DNA of 64,000 nt from Apostichopus japonicus (GCF_037975245.1 NC_092574.1:3939001-4003000), one strand, 5' to 3'; counted from the first letter of the stretch, positions 13,778 through 28,965 are shown. Program-made: numbers and translations. The notes: generated from the sequence alone by a model not told the origin.

Positions 13778-16700
13778 CAGCACATTCCATTTTTCGGCAA
13801 CGCACATTCGATTGATCGGTACCGTACATTCGATTGATCGGTACCGCACATTCGATTGATCGGCACCGCACATTCGATTGATCGGTACCGCACATTCGAT
13901 TGATCGGTACCGCACATTCGATTTATCGGTACCGCACATTCGATTTATCGGTACCGCACATTCGATATATCGTTACCGCACATTCGATTGATCGGTACCG
14001 CACATTCGATTTATCGGCAACGCACATTCGATTAATCGGTACCGCACATTCGATTGATCGGTACCGCACATTCGATTGTTCGGTACCGCATATTCGATTG
14101 ATCGGTACCGAACATTCGATAAATCGGTTACGCAACATTCGATTGATCGATACCGCACATTCGATTGATCGGTACCGCACAATCGATTGATCGGTACCGC
14201 ACATTCGATTTATCGGTACCGCACATTCGATTGATCGGTACCGCACATTCGATTGATCGTCACCGCTCATTCGATTGATCGGTACCGCAAATTCTATTGA
14301 TCGGCACCGCACATTTGATTGATCGATACCGCACGTTCGATTGATCGGTACCGCATTATCGATTGATCGGTACCGCACATTCGATTGATCGGTACCGAAC
14401 ATTCGATAAATCGGTTACGCAAATAAGATTGATCGGTACCGCACATTCGATGGATCGATACCGCACGTTCGATTGATCGGTACCGAATAATCGAGTGATC
14501 GGTACCGCACATTCGATTGATCGGTACCGAACATTCGATAAATCGGTTACGCAACATTCGATTGATCGGTTCCGCACATTCGATTGATCGGTACCGCACA
14601 TTCGATTTATCGTTACCGCACATTCGATTAATCGGTACCGCACATTCAATTTATCGGCAACGCACATTCGATTAATCGGACATTCGATTTATCGGTACTG
14701 CACATTCGATTTATCGTTACCGCACATTCGATTAATCGGTACCGCACATTCGATTTATCGGCAACGCACATTCGATTAATCGGTACCGCATATTCGATTG
14801 ATCGATACCGCACATTCGAATTATCGGTACCGCACATTCGATTGATCGGTACCGAACATTCGATTGATCGGTACCGAACATTCGATAAATCGGTTACGCA
14901 AATAAGATTGATCGGTACCGCAAATTCGATTGATCGATACCGCACGTTCGATTGATCGGTACCGAATAATCGATTGATCGGTACTGCACATTCGGTTGAT
15001 CGGTACCGAACATTCGATAAATCGGTTACGCAACATTCGATTGATCGGTTCCGCAAATTCGATTGATCGGTACCGCACATTCGATTTATCGTTACCGCAC
15101 ATTCGATTAATCGGTACCGCACATTCAATTAATCGGCAACGCACATTCGATTAATCGGACATTCGATTTATCGGTACTGCACATTAAATTTATCGTTACC
15201 GCACATTCGATTTATCGGTACCGCACATTCGATTTATCGGCAACGCACATTCGATTGATCGGCACCGCACATTCGATTGATCGATACCGCACATTCGATT
15301 GATCGGTACCGCACGTTCGATTGATCGGTACCGCATTATCGATTGATCGGTACCGCACATTCGATTGATCGGTACCGAACATTCGATAAATCGGTTACGC
15401 AACATTCCATTGTTCGGTACCGCACAATCGATTTATCGATTCCGCACTTTCGATTTATCGGCACCGCATATTCGATTGATCCTCACCGCAAATTCGATTT
15501 ATCGGCAACGCACATTCGATTGATCGGTACCGCACATTCGATTGATCGGTACCGCACATTCGATTTATCGGCAACGCACATTCGATTTATCGGTACCGCA
15601 CATTCGATTGATCGATACCGCACATTCGATTGTTCGGTACCGCACATTCGATTGATCCTCACCGCAAATTCGATTTATCGGCAAAGCACATTCGATTGAT
15701 CGGTATCGTACATTCGATTGATCGGCACCGCACAATCGATTGATCGGCACCGCACATTTGAATGATCGTTACCGCACATTCGATTAATCGGTACAGCACA
15801 TTCCATTTTTCGGCAACGCACATTCGATTGATCGGTACCGTACATTCGATTGATCGGTACCTCACATTCGATTGATCGGCACCGCACATTCGATTGATCG
15901 GTACCGCACATTCGATTGATCGGTACCGCACATTCGATTTATCGGTACCGCACATTCGATTTATCGGTACCGCACATTCGATTTATCGTTACCGCACATT
16001 CGATTGATCGGTACCGCACATTCGATTTATCGGCAACGCACATTCGATTAATCGGTACCGCACATTCGATTGATCGGTACCGCACATTCGATTGTTCGGT
16101 ACCGCATATTCGATTGATCGGTACCGAACATTCGATAAATCGGTTACGCAACATTCGATTGATCGATACCGCACATTCGATTGATCGGTACCGCACAATC
16201 GATTGATCGGTACCGCACATTCGATTTATCGGTACCGCACATTCGATTGATCGGTACCGCACATTCGATTGATCGTCACCGCTCATTCGATTGATCGGTA
16301 CCGCAAATTCTATTGATCGGCACCGCACATTTGATTGATCGATACCGCACGTTCGATTGATCGGTACCGCATTATCGATTGATCGGTACCGCACATTCGA
16401 TTGATCGGTACCGAACATTCGATAAATCGGTTACGCAAATAAGATTGATCGGTACCGCAAATTCGATGGATCGATACCGCACGTTCGATTGATCGGTACC
16501 GAATAATCGAGTGATCGGTACCGCACATTCGATTGATCGGTACCGAACATTCGATAAATCGGTTACGCAACATTCGATTGATCGGTTCCGCACATTCGAT
16601 TGATCGGTACCGCACATTCGATTTATCGTTACCGCACATTCGATTAATCGGTACCGCACATTCAATTTATCGGCAACGCACATTCGATTAATCGGACATT

Positions 16701-16982
16701 CGATTTATCGGTACTGCACATTCGATTTATCGTTACCGCACATTCGATTAATCGGTACCGCACATTCGATTTATCGGCAACGCACATTCTATTAATCGGT
16801 ACCGCATATTCGATTGATCGATACCGCACATTCGAATTATCGGTACCGAACATTCGATTGATCGGTACCGAACATTCGATTGATCGGTACCGAACATTCG
16901 ATAAATCGGTTACGCAAATAAGATTGATCGGTACCGCAAATTCGATTGATCGATATCGCACGTTCGATTGATCGGTACCGCA
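13229..16982. repeat. 2,016-bp offset repeat
   Basis: Bases of about 13,229-14,966 match about 15,245-16,982 at a constant offset of 2,016 bp. Differences include 'gatttatcgg' near 13,605 against 'gattgttcgg' near 15,621, and 'gtaccgcac' against 'gtacctcac' near 15,860. The match ends where 'cgaataatcg' in the left copy faces 'cgcattatcg' in the right. This repeat overlaps the left part of the 4.7-kb unit and predates its duplication. Confidence 0.7.
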
Positions 16983-18560
16983 TTATCGATTGATCGGTAC
17001 CGCACATTCGATTGATCGGTACCGAACATTCGATAAATCGGTTACGCAACATTCGATAGATCGGTACCGCACATTCGATTGATCGGTACGGCACATTCCA
17101 TTTATCGGTACCGCTCATTCGATTTATCGGTACCGCAACATTCGATTGATCGATACCGCACATTCGATTTATCGGTACCGCACATTCGATTGATCGATAC
17201 CGCACATTCGACTGATCGGTACCGCACATTCGATTGATCGGTTCCGCACATTCGATTGATCGGTACCGCACATTCGATTTATCGTTACCGCACATTCGAT
17301 TAATCGGTACCGCACATTCGATTTATCGGCAACGCACATTCGATTAATCGGACATTCGATTTATCGGTACTGCACATTAGATTTATCGTTACCGCACATT
17401 CGATTAATCGGTACCGCACATTCGATTTATCGGCAACGCACATTCGATTAATCGGTACCGCACATTCGATTGATCGATACCGCACATTCGAATTATCGGT
17501 ACCGCACATTCGATTGATCGGTACCGAACATTCGATTGATCGGTACCGAACATTCGATAAATCGGTTACGCAAATAAGATTGATCGGTACCGCAAATTCG
17601 ATTGATCGATACCGCACGTTCGATTGATCGGTACCGCATTATCGATTGATCGGTACCGCACATTCGATTGATCGGTACCGAACATTGGATAAGTCGGTTA
17701 CGCAACATGCGATAGATCGGTACCGCACATTCGATTAATCGGTACAGCACATTCCATTTATCGGCAACGCACATTCGATTTATCGGTACCGCACATTCGA
17801 TTGATCGGTACCGCACATTCGATTGATCGGCACCGCACATTCGATTGATCGGTACCGCACATTCGATTGATCGGTACCGAACATTCGATAAATCGGTTAC
17901 GCAAATAAGATTGATCGGTACCGCAAATTCGAATGATCGGTACGGCACATTCCATTTATCGGTACCGCACATACGATTTATCGGTACCGCACATTCGATT
18001 GATCGATACCGCACATTCGATTGATCGGTACCGCAAATTCGATTGATCGATACCGCATATTCGATAGATCTGTACCGCGCCTTCGATTGATTGGCATCGA
18101 ACATTCGATTAATCGGTTACGCAACATTCGATTGATCGGTACCGCACATTCGATTGATCGGTACCTCACAATCGATTGATCGGTACCGCACATTCGATTT
18201 ATCGGTACCGCACATTCGATTGATCGGTACCGCACATTCGATTGATCGTCACCGCTCATTCGATTTATCGGTACCGCAAATTCGATGGATCGGTACCGCA
18301 CATTCGATTGATAGATGCGGCACGTTCGATTGATCGGTACCGCATTATCGATTGATCGGTACCGCACATTCGATTGATCGGTACTGAACATTCGATAAAT
18401 CGGTTACGCAAATAAGATTGATCGGTACCGCAAATTCGATTGATCGATACCGCACGTTCGATTGATCGGTACCGCATTATCGATTGATCGGAACCGCACA
18501 TTCGATTGATCGGTACCGAACATTCGATAAATCGGTTACGCAACATTCGATAGATCGGAA
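13888..18560. repeat. 4.7-kb higher-order tandem in region A, copy 1
   Basis: This copy is 4,673 bp. Position 13,888 matches 18,561, and the correspondence continues (offset 4,673, then 4,783 after a 110-bp insertion in copy 2) to the end of the copy. Only scattered substitutions were seen between copies, for example 'gaatgatcg' near 15,760 against 'gattgatcg', and 'ggcaacgc' near 15,503 against 'ggcaccgc'. Confidence 0.85.
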
Positions 18561-21500
18561 CCGCACATTCGATTGATCGGTACCGCACATTCGATTTATC
18601 GGTACCGCACATTCGATTTATCGGTACCGCACATTCGATATATCGTTACCGCACATTCGATTGATCGGTACCGCACATTCGATTTATCGGCAACGCACAT
18701 TCGATTAATCGGTACCGCACATTCGATTGATCGGTACCGCACATTCGATTGTTCGGTACCGCATATTCGATTGATCGGTACCGAACATTCGATAAATCGG
18801 TTACGCAACATTCGATTGATCGATACCGCACATTCGATTGATCGGTACCGCACAATCGATTGATCGGTACCGCACATTCGATTTATCGGTACCGCACATT
18901 CGATTGATCGGTACCGCACATTCGATTGATCGTCACCGCTCATTCGATTGATCGGTACCGCAAATTCTATTGATCGGCACCGCACATTTGATTGATCGAT
19001 ACCGCACGTTCGATTGATCGGTACCGCATTATCGATTGATCGGTACCGCACATTCGATTGATCGGTACCGAACATTCGATAAATCGGTTACGCAAATAAG
19101 ATTGATCGGTACCGCAAATTCGATGGATCGATACCGCACGTTCGATTGATCGGTACCGAATAATCGAGTGATCGGTACCGCACATTCGATTGATCGGTAC
19201 CGAACATTCGATAAATCGGTTACGCAACATTCGATTGATCGGTTCCGCACATTCGATTGATCGGTACCGCACATTCGATTTATCGTTACCGCACATTCGA
19301 TTAATCGGTACCGCACATTCAATTTATCGGCAACGCACATTCGATTAATCGGACATTCGATTTATCGGTACTGCACATTCGATTTATCGTTACCGCACAT
19401 TCGATTAATCGGTACCGCACATTCGATTTATCGGCAACGCACATTCGATTAATCGGTACCGCATATTCGATTGATCGATACCGCACATTCGAATTATCGT
19501 TACCGCACATTCGATTAATCGGTACCGCACATTCGATTTATCGGCAACGCACATTCGATTAATCGGTACCGCATATTCGATTGATCGATACCGCACATTC
19601 GAATTATCGGTACCGCACATTCGATTGATCGGTACCGAACATTCGATTGATCGGTACCGAACATTCGATAAATCGGTTACGCAAATAAGATTGATCGGTA
19701 CCGCAAATTCGATTGATCGATACCGCACGTTCGATTGATCGGTACCGAATAATCGATTGATCGGTACCGCACATTCGGTTGATCGGTACCGAACATTCGA
19801 TAAATCGGTTACGCAACATTCGATTGATCGGTTCCGCAAATTCGATTGATCGGTACCGCACATTCGATTTATCGTTACCGCACATTCGATTAATCGGTAC
19901 CGCACATTCAATTTATCGGCAACGCACATTCGATTAATCGGACATTCGATTTATCGGTACTGCACATTAAATTTATCGTTACCGCACATTCGATTTATCG
20001 GTACCGCACATTCGATTTATCGGCAACGCACATTCGATTGATCGGCACCGCACATTCGATTGATCGATACCGCACATTCGATTGATCGGTACCGCACGTT
20101 CGATTGATCGGTACCGCATTATCGATTGATCGGTACCGCACATTCGATTGATCGGTACCGAACATTCGATAAATCGGTTACGCAACATTCCATTGTTCGG
20201 TACCGCACAATCGATTTATCGATTCCGCACTTTCGATTTATCGGCACCGCATATTCGATTGATCCTCACCGCAAATTCGATTTATCGGCACCGCACATTC
20301 GATTGATCGGTACCGCACATTCGATTGATCGGTACCGCACATTCGATTTATCGGCAACGCACATTCGATTTATCGGTACCGCACATTCGATTGATCGATA
20401 CCGCACATTCGATTTATCGGTACCGCACATTCGATTGATCCTCACCGCAAATTCGATTTATCGGCAAAGCACATTCGATTGATCGGTATCGTACATTCGA
20501 TTGATCGGCACCGCACAATCGATTGATCGGCACCGCACATTTGATTGATCGTTACCGCACATTCGATTAATCGGTACAGCACATTCCATTTTTCGGCAAC
20601 GCACATTCGATTGATCGGTACCGTACATTCGATTGATCGGTACCTCACATTCGATTGATCGGCACCGCACATTCGATTGATCGGTACCGCACATTCGATT
20701 GATCGGTACCGCACATTCGATTTATCGGTACCGCACATTCGATTTATCGGTACCGCACATTCGATTTATCGTTACCGCACATTCGATTGATCGGTACCGC
20801 ACATTCGATTTATCGGCAACGCACATTCGATTGATCGGTACCGCACATTCGATTGATCGGTACCGCACATTCGATTGTTCGGTACCGCATATTCGATTGA
20901 TCGGTACCGAACATTCGATAAATCGGTTACGCAACATTCGATTGATCGATACCGCACATTCGATTTATCGGTACCGCACAATCGATTGATCGGTACCGCA
21001 CATTCGATTTATCGGTACCGCACATTCGATTGATCGGTACCGCACATTCGATTGATCGTCACCGCTCATTCGATTGATCGGTACCGCAAATTCTATTGAT
21101 CGGCACCGCACATTTGATTGATCGATACCGCACGTTCGATTGATCGGTACCGCATTATCGATTGATCGGTACCGCACATTCGATTGATCGGTACCGAACA
21201 TTCGATAAATCGGTTACGCAAATAAGATTGATCGGTACCGCAAATTCGATGGATCGATACCGCACGTTCGATTGATCGGTACCGAATAATCGAGTGATCG
21301 GTACCGCACATTCGATTGATCGGTACCGAACATTCGATAAATCGGTTACGCAACATTCGATTGATCGGTTCCGCACATTCGATTGATCGGTACCGCACAT
21401 TCGATTTATCGTTACCGCACATTCGATTAATCGGTACCGCACATTCAATTTATCGGCAACGCACATTCGATTAATCGGACATTCGATTTATCGGTACTGC

Positions 21501-23343
21501 ACATTCGATTTATCGTTACCGCACATTCGATTAATCGGTACCGCACATTCGATTTATCGGCAACGCACATTCGATTAATCGGTACCGCATATTCGATTGA
21601 TCGATACCGCACATTCGAATTATCGGTACCGAACATTCGATTGATCGGTACCGAACATTCGATTGATCGGTACCGAACATTCGATAAATCGGTTACGCAA
21701 ATAAGATTGATCGGTACCGCAAATTCGATTGATCGATATCGCACGTTCGATTGATCGGTACCGCATTATCGATTGATCGGTACCGCACATTCGATTGATC
21801 GGTACCGAACATTCGATAAATCGGTTACGCAACATTCGATAGATCGGTACCGCACATTCGATTGATCGGTACGGCACATTCCATTTATCGGTACCGCTCA
21901 TTCGATTTATCGGTACCGCAACATTCGATTGATCGATACCGCACATTCGATTTATCGGTACCGCACATTCGATTGATCGATACCGCACATTCGACTGATC
22001 GGTACCGCACATTCGATTGATCGGTTCCGCACATTCGATTGATCGGTACCGCACATTCGATTTATCGTTACCGCACATTCGATTAATCGGTACCGCACAT
22101 TCGATTTATCGGCAACGCACATTCGATTAATCGGACATTCGATTTATCGGTACTGCACATTAGATTTATCGTTACCGCACATTCGATTAATCGGTACCGC
22201 ACATTCGATTTATCGGCAACGCACATTCGATTAATCGGTACCGCACATTCGATTGATCGATACCGCACATTCGAATTATCGGTACCGCACATTCGATTGA
22301 TCGGTACCGAACATTCGATTGATCGGTACCGAACATTCGATAAATCGGTTACGCAAATAAGATTGATCGGTACCGCAAATTCGATTGATCGATACCGCAC
22401 GTTCGATTGATCGGTACCGCATTATCGATTGATCGGTACCGCACATTCGATTGATCGGTACCGAACATTGGATAAGTCGGTTACGCAACATGCGATAGAT
22501 CGGTACCGCACATTCGATTAATCGGTACAGCACATTCCATTTATCGGCAACGCACATTCGATTTATCGGTACCGCACATTCGATTGATCGGTACCGCACA
22601 TTCGATTGATCGGCACCGCACATTCGATTGATCGGTACCGCACATTCGATTGATCGGTACCGAACATTCGATAAATCGGTTACGCAAATAAGATTGATCG
22701 GTACCGCAAATTCGAATGATCGGTACGGCACATTCCATTTATCGGTACCGCACATACGATTTATCGGTACCGCACATTCGATTGATCGATACCGCACATT
22801 CGATTGATCGGTACCGCAAATTCGATTGATCGATACCGCATATTCGATAGATCTGTACCGCGCCTTCGATTGATTGGCATCGAACATTCGATTAATCGGT
22901 TACGCAACATTCGATTGATCGGTACCGCACATTCGATTGATCGGTACCTCACAATCGATTGATCGGTACCGCACATTCGATTTATCGGTACCGCACATTC
23001 GATTGATCGGTACCGCACATTCGATTGATCGTCACCGCTCATTCGATTTATCGGTACCGCAAATTCGATGGATCGGTACCGCACATTCGATTGATAGATG
23101 CGGCACGTTCGATTGATCGGTACCGCATTATCGATTGATCGGTACCGCACATTCGATTGATCGGTACTGAACATTCGATAAATCGGTTACGCAAATAAGA
23201 TTGATCGGTACCGCAAATTCGATTGATCGATACCGCACGTTCGATTGATCGGTACCGCATTATCGATTGATCGGAACCGCACTATCGATTGATCGGTACC
23301 GAACATTCGATAAATCGGTTACGCAACATTCGATAGATCGGAA
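18561..23343. repeat. 4.7-kb higher-order tandem in region A, copy 2
   Basis: This copy is 4,783 bp and directly abuts copy 1. It is 110 bp longer because of the five-unit duplication at about 19,390-19,609. Its right end falls at the region A/B boundary: the next bases (from 23,344) begin like another copy for about 20 bp and then diverge at 'ggttccgc'. Confidence 0.85.
19390..19609. repeat. Local 110-bp tandem duplication (five units)
   Basis: The segment ending in 'gaattatcg' at about 19,390-19,499 is repeated at about 19,500-19,609 with an offset of exactly 110 bp. The sister 4.7-kb copy has it once, near 14,717-14,826, so this duplication postdates the 4.7-kb event or was lost from the sister. 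Confidence 0.8.
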
Positions 23344-23959
23344 CCGCACATTCGATTGATCGGTTCCGCACATTCGATTGATCGGTACGGCACATTCCAT
23401 TTATCGGAACCGCTCTTTCGATTTATCGGTACCGCACATTCGATTGATCGATACCGCACATTCGATTTATCGGTACCGCACATTCGATTGATCGATACCG
23501 CACATTCGATTGATCGGCAACGCACAATCGATTTATCTGTACCGCACATTCGATTGATCGGCACCGCACATTCCATTGTTCGGTACCGCACAATCGATTT
23601 ATCGGTTCCGCACTTTCGATTTATCGGTAACGCATATTCGATTAATCCTCACCGCAAATTCGATTTTCGGCACCGCACATTCGATTGATCGGTACCGCAT
23701 ATTCGATTGATCGGTACCGCACATTCGATTTATCGGCAACGCACATTCGATTGATCGGTACCGCACATTCGATTGATCGGTACCGCACATTCGATTGATC
23801 GATACCACACATTCGATTGATCGGTACCGCACCATCGATTGATCGATACCGCACATTCGATTTATCGGCACCGCACATTCGATTAATCGGTGCCGCACAT
23901 TCGATTTATCGGCAACGCACATTCGATTAATCGGTACCGCACATTCGATTGATCGATAC

Positions 23960-25115
23960 CGCACATTCGATGGATCGGTACGGCACATTCGATTGATCGG
24001 TACCGCACATTCGATTTATCGGTACCGCTCCTTCGATTGATCGGTACCGCACATTCGATTTATCGGCAACGCACATTCGATTTATCGGTACCGCACATTC
24101 GATTGATCGATACCGCACATTCGATTTATCGGTACCGCACATTCGATTGATCCTCACCGCAAATTCGATTTATCGGCACCGCACATTCGATTGATCGGTA
24201 TCGCACATTCGATTGATCGGCACCGCACATTCGATTAATCGGTACCGCACATTCCATTTATCGGCAACGCACATTCGATTTATCGGTACCGCACATTCGA
24301 TTGATCGGTACCGCACATTCGATTGATCGGTACCGCACATTCGATTGATCGTCACCGCAAATTCGATTGATCGGTACCGCAAATTCGATTAATCGGTTCC
24401 GCACATGCTATTGATCAATACCGCACAATCGATTTATCGGTTCCGCACATTCGATTTATCGGCACCGCACATTCGATTGATCGGTACCGCACATTCGATT
24501 GATCGGCACCGCACATTCGATTGATCGGTACCGCACATTCGATTGATCGGCACCGCACATTCGATTTATCGGTACCGCACATTCGATTTATCGGTACCGC
24601 ACATTCGATGGATCGGTACGGCACATTCGATTGATCGGTACCGCACATTCGATTTATCGGTACCGCTCCTTCGATTGATCGGTACCGCACATTCGATTTA
24701 TCGGCAACGCACATTCGATTTATCGGTACCGCACATTCGATTGATCGATACCGCACATTCGATTTATCGGTACCGCACATTCGATTGATCCTCACCGCAA
24801 ATTCGATTTATCGGCACCGCACATTCGATTGATCGGTATCGCACATTCGATTGATCGGCACCGCACATTCGATTAATCGGTACCGCACATTCCATTTATC
24901 GGCAACGCACATTCCATTTATCGGTACCGCACATTCGATTGATCGGTACCGCACATTCGATTGATCGGTACCGCACATTCGATTGATCGTCACCGCAAAT
25001 TCGATTGATCGGTACCGCAAATTCGATTAATCGGTACCGCACATGCTATTGATCAATACCGCACAATCGATTTATCGGTTCCGCACATTCGATTTATCGG
25101 CACCGCACATTCCAT
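23960..25115. repeat. 638-bp higher-order repeat in region B
   Basis: Bases of about 23,960-24,477 match about 24,598-25,115 at offset 638 (29 x 22). The diagnostic units 'gatggatcggtacggc', 'gctccttcgattg' and 'catgctattgatcaata' occur in both. The copies diverge where 'cattcgattgatcgg' faces 'cattccattgatcgataagg'. Confidence 0.8.
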
Positions 25116-28100
25116 TGATCGATAAGGCACATTCGATTGATCGGTACCGCACATACGATTTATCGGCACCGCACATTCGATTTATCGATACCGCACAATC
25201 GATTTATCGGCACCGCACATTCGATTGATCGGTACCGCACATTCGATTAATCGGTACCGCACATTCCATGTATCGGTACCGCACATTCGATTAATCGGTA
25301 CCGCACATTCGATTGATCGGTACCGCACATTCGATTGATCGGCACCGCACATTCGATTGATCGGTACCGCACATTCGATTGATCGGCACCGCACATTCGA
25401 TTTATCGGTACCGCACATTCGATTTATCGGTACCGCACATTCGATATATCGGTACCGCACATACGATTTATCGGTACCGCACATTCCATTTATCGGTACC
25501 GCACATTCGATTGATCGGTACCGCACATTCGATTGATCGGTACCGCACATTCCAGTTATCGGCAACGCACATTCCATTGATCGGTACCGCACATTCGATT
25601 GATCGATACCTCACATTCTGTTTATCGGTACCGCACATTCGATTTATCGGTACCGCACATTCCATTTATCGGTACCGCACATACGATTTATCGGTAACGC
25701 ACATTCCATTTATCGATACCGCACATTCGATTGATCGGTACCGCACATTCGATTTATCGGCAACTCACATTCGATTTATAGGTACCGCACATTCGATTGA
25801 TCGGTACCGCACATTCGATTTATCGGTACCGCACATTCGATTGATCGGCACCGCACATTCGATTGATCGTTACCGCACATTCGATTGATCGGTACCGAAC
25901 ATTCCATTTATCGGCAACCCACATTCGATTACTCGGTACCGCACATTCGATTGATCAGTACCGCACATTTGATTGATCGGTACCGCACATTCCATTTGTC
26001 GGCAACTCACATTCGATTGATCGGTACCGCACATTCGATTGATCGATACCTCACATTCTGTTTATCGGTACCGCACATTCGATTTATCGGTACCGCACAT
26101 TCCATTTATCGGTACCGCACATTCGATTGATCGGCACCGCACATTCGATTAATCGGTACCGCACATTCGATTGATCGGTACCGCACATTCGATTTATCGG
26201 TACCGCACATTCGATTTATCGGTACCGCACATTCCATTTATCGGCACCGCACATACGATTTATCGGTACCGCACATTCCATTTATCGGTACCGCACATTC
26301 GATTGATCGGTACAGCACATTCGATTGATCGGTACCGCACATTTGATTTATCGGCAACGCACATTCGATTGATCGGTACCGCACATTCGATTGATCGATA
26401 CCTCACATTCTGTTTATCGGTACCGCACATTCGATTTATCGGTACCGCACATTCCATTTATCGGTACCGCACATACGATTTATCGGTACCGCACAATCGA
26501 CTTATCGGTACCGCACATTCGATTGATCGGTACCGCACGTTCGATTTATCGGTACCGCACATTCGATTTATCGGCAACGCACATTCGATTTATAGGTACC
26601 GCACATTCGATTGATCGGTACCGCACATGCTATTGATCAATACCGCACAATCGATTTATCGGTTCCGCACATTCGATTTATCGGCACCGCACATTCCATT
26701 GATCGATAAGGCACATTCGATTGATCGGTACCGCACATACGATTTATCGGCACCGCACATTCGATTGATCGATACCGCACAATCGATTTATCGGCACCGC
26801 ACATTCGATTGATCGGTACCGCACATTCGATTAATCGGTACCGCACATTCCATGTATCGGTACCGCACATTCGATTAATCGGTACCGCACATTCGATTGA
26901 TCGGTACCGCACATTCGATTGATCGGCACCGCACATTCGATTGATCGGTACCGCACATTCGATTGATCGGCACCGCACATTCGATTTATCGGTACCGCAC
27001 ATTCGATTTATCGGTACCGCACATTCGATTTATCGGTACCGCACATACGATTTATCGGTACCGCACATTCCATTTATCGGTACCGCACATTCGATTGATC
27101 GGTACCGCACATTCGATTGATCGGTACCGCACATCCCAGTTATCGGCAACGCACATTCCATTGATCGGTACCGCACATTCGATTGATCGATACCTCACAT
27201 TCTGTTTATCGGTACCGCAAATTCGATTTATCGGTACCGCACATTCCATTTATCGGTACCGCACATTCGATTGATCGGCACCGCACATTCGATTAATCGG
27301 TACCGCACATTCGATTGATCGGTACCGCACATTCGATTTATCGGTACCGCACATTCGATTTATCGGTACCGCACATTCCATTTATCGGCACCGCACATAC
27401 GATTTATCGGTACCGCACATTCCATTTATCGGTACCGCACATTCGATTGATCGGTACAGCACATTCGATTGATCGGTACCGCACATTTGATTTATCGGCA
27501 ACGCACATTCGATTGATCGGTACCGCACATTCGATTGATCGATACCTCACATTCTGTTTATCGGTACCGCACATTCGATTTATCGGTACCGCACATTCCA
27601 TTTATCGGTACCGCACATTCGATTGATCGGTACCGCACGTTCGATTTATCGGTACCGCACATTCGATTTATCGATACCGCACAATCGATTTATCGGCACC
27701 GCACATTCGATTGATCGGTACCGCACATTCGATTAATCGGTACCGCACATTCCATGTATCGGTACCGCACATTCGATTAATCGGTACCGCACATTCGATT
27801 GATCGGTACCGCACATTCGATTGATCGGCACCGCACATTCGATTGATCGGTACCGCACATTCGATTGATCGGCACCGCACATTCGATTTATCGGTACCGC
27901 ACATTCGATTTATCGGTACCGCACATTCGATTTATCGGTACCGCACATACGATTTATCGGTACCGCACATTCCATTTATCGGTACCGCACATTCGATTGA
28001 TCGGTACCGCACATTCGATTGATCGGTACCGCACATCCCAGTTATCGGCAACGCACATTCCATTGATCGGTACCGCACATTCGATTGATCGATACCTCAC

Positions 28101-28965
28101 ATTCTGTTTATCGGTACCGCACATTCGATTTATCGGTACCGCACATTCCATTTATCGGTACCGCACATACGATTTATCGGTACCGCACATTCGATTGATC
28201 GGTACCGCACATTCGATTGATCGGTACCGAACATTCGATTGATCGGTACCGCACATTCGATTTATCGGCAACTCACATTCGATTTATAGGTACCGCACAT
28301 TCGATTGATCGGTACCGCACATTCGATTTATCGGTACCGCACATTCGATTGATCGGCACCGCACATTCGATTGATCGTTACCGCACATTCGATTAATCGG
28401 TACCGAACATTCCATTTATCGGCAACCCACATTTGATTATTCGGTACCGCACATTCGATTGATCAGTACCGCACATTCGATTGATCGGTACCGCACATTC
28501 CATTTGTCGGCAACTTACATTCGATTGATCGGTACCGCACATTCGATTGATCGATACCTCACATTCTGTTTATCGGTACCGCAAATTCGATTTATCGGTA
28601 CCGCACATTCCATTTATCGGTACCGCACATTCGATTGATCGGCACCGCACATTCGATTAATCGGTACCGCACATTCGATTGATCGGTACCGCACACACGA
28701 TTTATCGGTACCGCACATTCGATTTATCGGTACCGCACATTCCATTTATCGGCACCGCACATACGATTTATCGGTACCGCACATTCCATTTATCGGTACC
28801 GCACATTCGATTGATCGGTACAACACATTCGATTGATCGGTACCGCACATTTGATTTATCGGCAACGCACATTCGATTGATCGGTACCGCACATTCGATT
28901 GATCGATACCTCACATTCTGTTTATCGGTACCGCACATTCGATTTATCGGTACCGCACATTCCAT
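25032..28965. repeat. Shuffled block repeats of region B
   Basis: Several blocks recur: about 25,032-25,680 with 26,616-27,264 (offset 1,584); 26,051-26,457 with 27,195-27,601 (1,144) and 28,559-28,965 (1,364 further); 26,771-27,260 with 27,673-28,162 (902); and a 'ggcaactcac'-containing block near 25,750-26,170 with about 28,260-28,680 (2,508). All offsets are exact multiples of 22. The blocks are joined in different orders, so this is a mosaic and not a simple tandem. Confidence 0.75.

Larger units (their letters stand above)
277..22140. other. 16-bp short units, 13 dispersed copies
   Basis: A unit lacking six bases reads 'cgattaatcggacatt' (16 bp). Starts lie near 277, 3,907, 7,440, 7,919, 8,200, 14,669, 15,148, 16,685, 17,341, 19,342, 19,931, 21,468 and 22,124. 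I find none to the right of 23.3 kb. The flanking units are also the same ('ggcaacgcac' on the left, 'gatttatc' on the right), so these are copies of a single deletion spread by higher-order duplication. Confidence 0.85.
1..23343. repeat. Region A: satellite subfamily with 'ggttacgcaa' and 'caaataagattg' units
   Basis: This region is defined by variants I do not find to its right: 'gataaatcggttacgcaa' units, either 23 bp long (followed by 'cattcg') or 22 bp long (followed by 'ataagattg'); the units 'cattatcgattg' and 'cacgttcgattg'; and a 16-bp short unit. The last 'ttacgcaa' lies near 23,322. The region is organised into nested higher-order repeats of about 3.4-3.6 kb, 1.3 kb, 0.9 kb, 2.0 kb and 4.7 kb, listed separately. 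It contains no genes. Confidence 0.85.

Noticed and set aside
18560-18561. Mobile-element insertion or target-site duplication at the 4.7-kb junction
   Set aside because: The junction is in perfect 22-bp register between ordinary satellite units, with no terminal repeats or foreign sequence, so unequal exchange explains it better.
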